Below, piece after piece: positions 22,421 to 22,912 of a DNA stretch of 22,912 nt; position 1 is the first letter of the stretch; every line of letters starts with the position of its first letter. The notes beneath the pieces are model-generated. The model was not told where the DNA came from. It saw only the letters and a list, made by a program, of their open reading frames with translations, and ran no database searches. The translations under genes and the position numbers were made by a program. Source of the DNA: Verrucomicrobiota bacterium (GTDB taxonomy: Bacteria; Verrucomicrobiota; Verrucomicrobiia; Opitutales; Opitutaceae); NCBI GenBank assembly GCA_023443985.1, contig JAEZSJ010000062.1, positions 1 to 22,912 of the forward strand, in the 5' to 3' direction.

Positions 22421-22489
22421 CGTTCCTGATTCCCTGCTTTCCACATCCCCATCCGCCTTGGCGGCTCACCGGGGACGGTTCGCCCTACC
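22421..22489 (+). repeat. Composite intergenic repeat, right copy
   Basis: Two elements in series: 22421-22446 (CGTTCCTGATT...) and 22461-22489. The second is an exact 29-nt inverted match to 19255-19283, and the whole unit is an imperfect inverted copy of 19255-19321. Confidence 0.9.
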
Positions 22490-22546
22490 TTCGATTACTC
22501 CTGCGGCACGGACGGGCTGAACGGCTGCGCTGTCCGGTTACGGGCG

Positions 22547-22584
22547 GCCGGGGTCGGCGCCCCCGGCTACAGGGAAGGCGGCGC
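22547..22584 (+). repeat. REP-like hairpin with direct repeat, copy 1
   Basis: GCCGGGG (22547-22553) pairs with CCCCGGC (22561-22567). The stretch 22555-22584 recurs with few changes exactly 320 nt downstream at 22875-22904; the first 18 nt are identical. Confidence 0.8.
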
Positions 22585-22605
22585 ACCGGGGACGGTTCGC
22601 CCTCC
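22578..22605 (+). repeat. Partial copy of the composite repeat (second element only)
   Basis: Matches 22461-22489 over CACCGGGGACGGTTCGCCCT with small flanking differences, without the companion element in front. Confidence 0.8.
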
Positions 22606-22695
22606 GTTCACTGACTTGTTCCTGGTCTCTTCCGGCTTCGCGTTCTCTGCGGATTGACCAATCCGAGGAGGCGGAGTGCCACGGAGAAATGGAAC

Positions 22696-22725
22696 CACTG
22701 ATCCACACTGATTCTCACTGATCCG
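22696..22725 (+). repeat. Three-unit 10-bp tandem repeat
   Basis: CACTGATCCA, CACTGATTCT and CACTGATCCG follow one another without gaps. Confidence 0.8.
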
Positions 22726-22796
22726 GAGGAACGGCATCAGTGCCCATGAGTGGGCATAAATGGGTAGACCTTTCGGGCCGGGGTTGGCGGCGGTTT

Positions 22797-22822
22797 CGTT
22801 CCTGATTTCGTGAATTCCACAT
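22797..22822 (+). repeat. Partial copy of the composite repeat (first element only)
   Basis: Matches 22421-22446 and the complement of 19526-19551 (CGTTCCTGATTT...GAATTCCACAT). The second element is absent behind it. Confidence 0.75.
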
Positions 22823-22867
22823 TTTCCATTCCGTCTCCGCGCCTCCGCGTGAGCAACGGTGGGCGGA

Positions 22868-22904
22868 CCGGGGGCGGCGCCCCCGGCTACAGAAAAGGCC
22901 GCGC
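22868..22904 (+). repeat. REP-like hairpin with direct repeat, copy 2
   Basis: CCGGGGGC (22868-22875) pairs with GCCCCCGG (22879-22886) around a 3-nt loop. 22875-22904 repeats 22555-22584. Confidence 0.8.
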
Positions 22905-22912
22905 CCGGGGGG

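Larger units (their letters stand above)
22270..22912. other. Gene-free, repeat-rich interval at the right edge
   Basis: 643 nt with no supported gene. It holds the right copy of the composite repeat (22421-22489), partial copies (22578-22605, 22797-22822), two GC hairpins tied to a direct repeat (22547-22584, 22868-22904), a three-unit 10-bp tandem repeat (22696-22725) and small palindromes at 22650-22665 and 22741-22756. The promoter of the HNH gene should lie in 22270-22400, but no clear -35/-10 pair is seen. Confidence 0.65.

Noticed and set aside
22270..22452. N-terminal extension of the HNH protein up to 22452
   Set aside because: The extra 61 codons run through the repeat at 22421-22446 and have no protein-like character; the ATG at 22269 gives a normal-sized HNH protein.
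19255..22489. Classical insertion sequence or composite transposon with terminal inverted repeats
   Set aside because: No transposase or integrase frame lies between the repeats, and extra copies occur on the right side and inside the left side, so a dispersed repeat family is more likely.
19053..22912. CRISPR array or retron RNA in the repeat-rich stretches
   Set aside because: Repeats are not regularly spaced, there are no equal-length spacers, and no cas or reverse transcriptase gene is present.

Overview
The window is high-GC bacterial DNA, roughly 70% G+C in the core part by hand count of sampled lines. Its gene set and style fit the Verrucomicrobiota, most likely an Opitutaceae-like organism: a ddl-ftsQ-ftsA-ftsZ tail of the division/cell-wall cluster, a Gram-negative envelope gene set, few visible Shine-Dalgarno sequences, and short dispersed intergenic repeats. 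The taxonomic placement is inference; no rRNA gene is present.

Layout. Positions 1-4358 (+) hold the 3' part of ddl followed by ftsQ, ftsA and ftsZ, tightly packed with overlaps of 14 and 11 nt and then an 11-nt gap. They make peptidoglycan precursor dipeptide and build the Z-ring. Positions 4485-12077 (-) hold envelope and housekeeping genes: a TolC-family outer membrane protein, a PpiD/SurA-like anchored periplasmic chaperone with a textbook terminator behind it, a YihY/BrkB membrane protein with a GYF-domain membrane protein just upstream (probable two-gene operon), and argS. Positions 12327-14341 (+) hold a thymidine-phosphorylase-family enzyme with a strong terminator and a GNAT acetyltransferase. 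Positions 14386-17441 (-) hold two flavoenzymes: an Old Yellow Enzyme-type reductase and an ETF-quinone-oxidoreductase-like protein ending in an eight-cysteine Fe-S domain. A VOC/glyoxalase-fold gene follows at 17854-18333 (+).

From about 18.4 kb to the right edge the window is accessory. It starts with a Phd/VapB-type antitoxin and PIN (VapC-like) toxin pair. A repeat-rich, gene-poor stretch follows, then a low-GC (about 45% in sampled lines) P-loop ATPase preceded on the same strand by a small HNH nuclease gene of about 60% GC, then another repeat-rich stretch. Copies of a composite intergenic repeat lie in inverted orientation on the two sides of the ATPase/HNH pair and include a perfect 29-bp match.

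Most interesting points: (1) the ATPase + HNH pair between inverted repeats, a candidate defence or mobile-island module of unrecognised type; (2) the thymidine-phosphorylase homologue has its phosphate-binding loop rewritten without any indel and the usual His of KHSTGG changed to Tyr; (3) FtsZ carries Thr where the second catalytic Asp of the T7 loop is expected; (4) the ETF-QO-like protein has eight C-terminal cysteines, enough for two [4Fe-4S] clusters; (5) the toxin-antitoxin promoter appears to drive a leaderless transcript and overlaps a palindrome.
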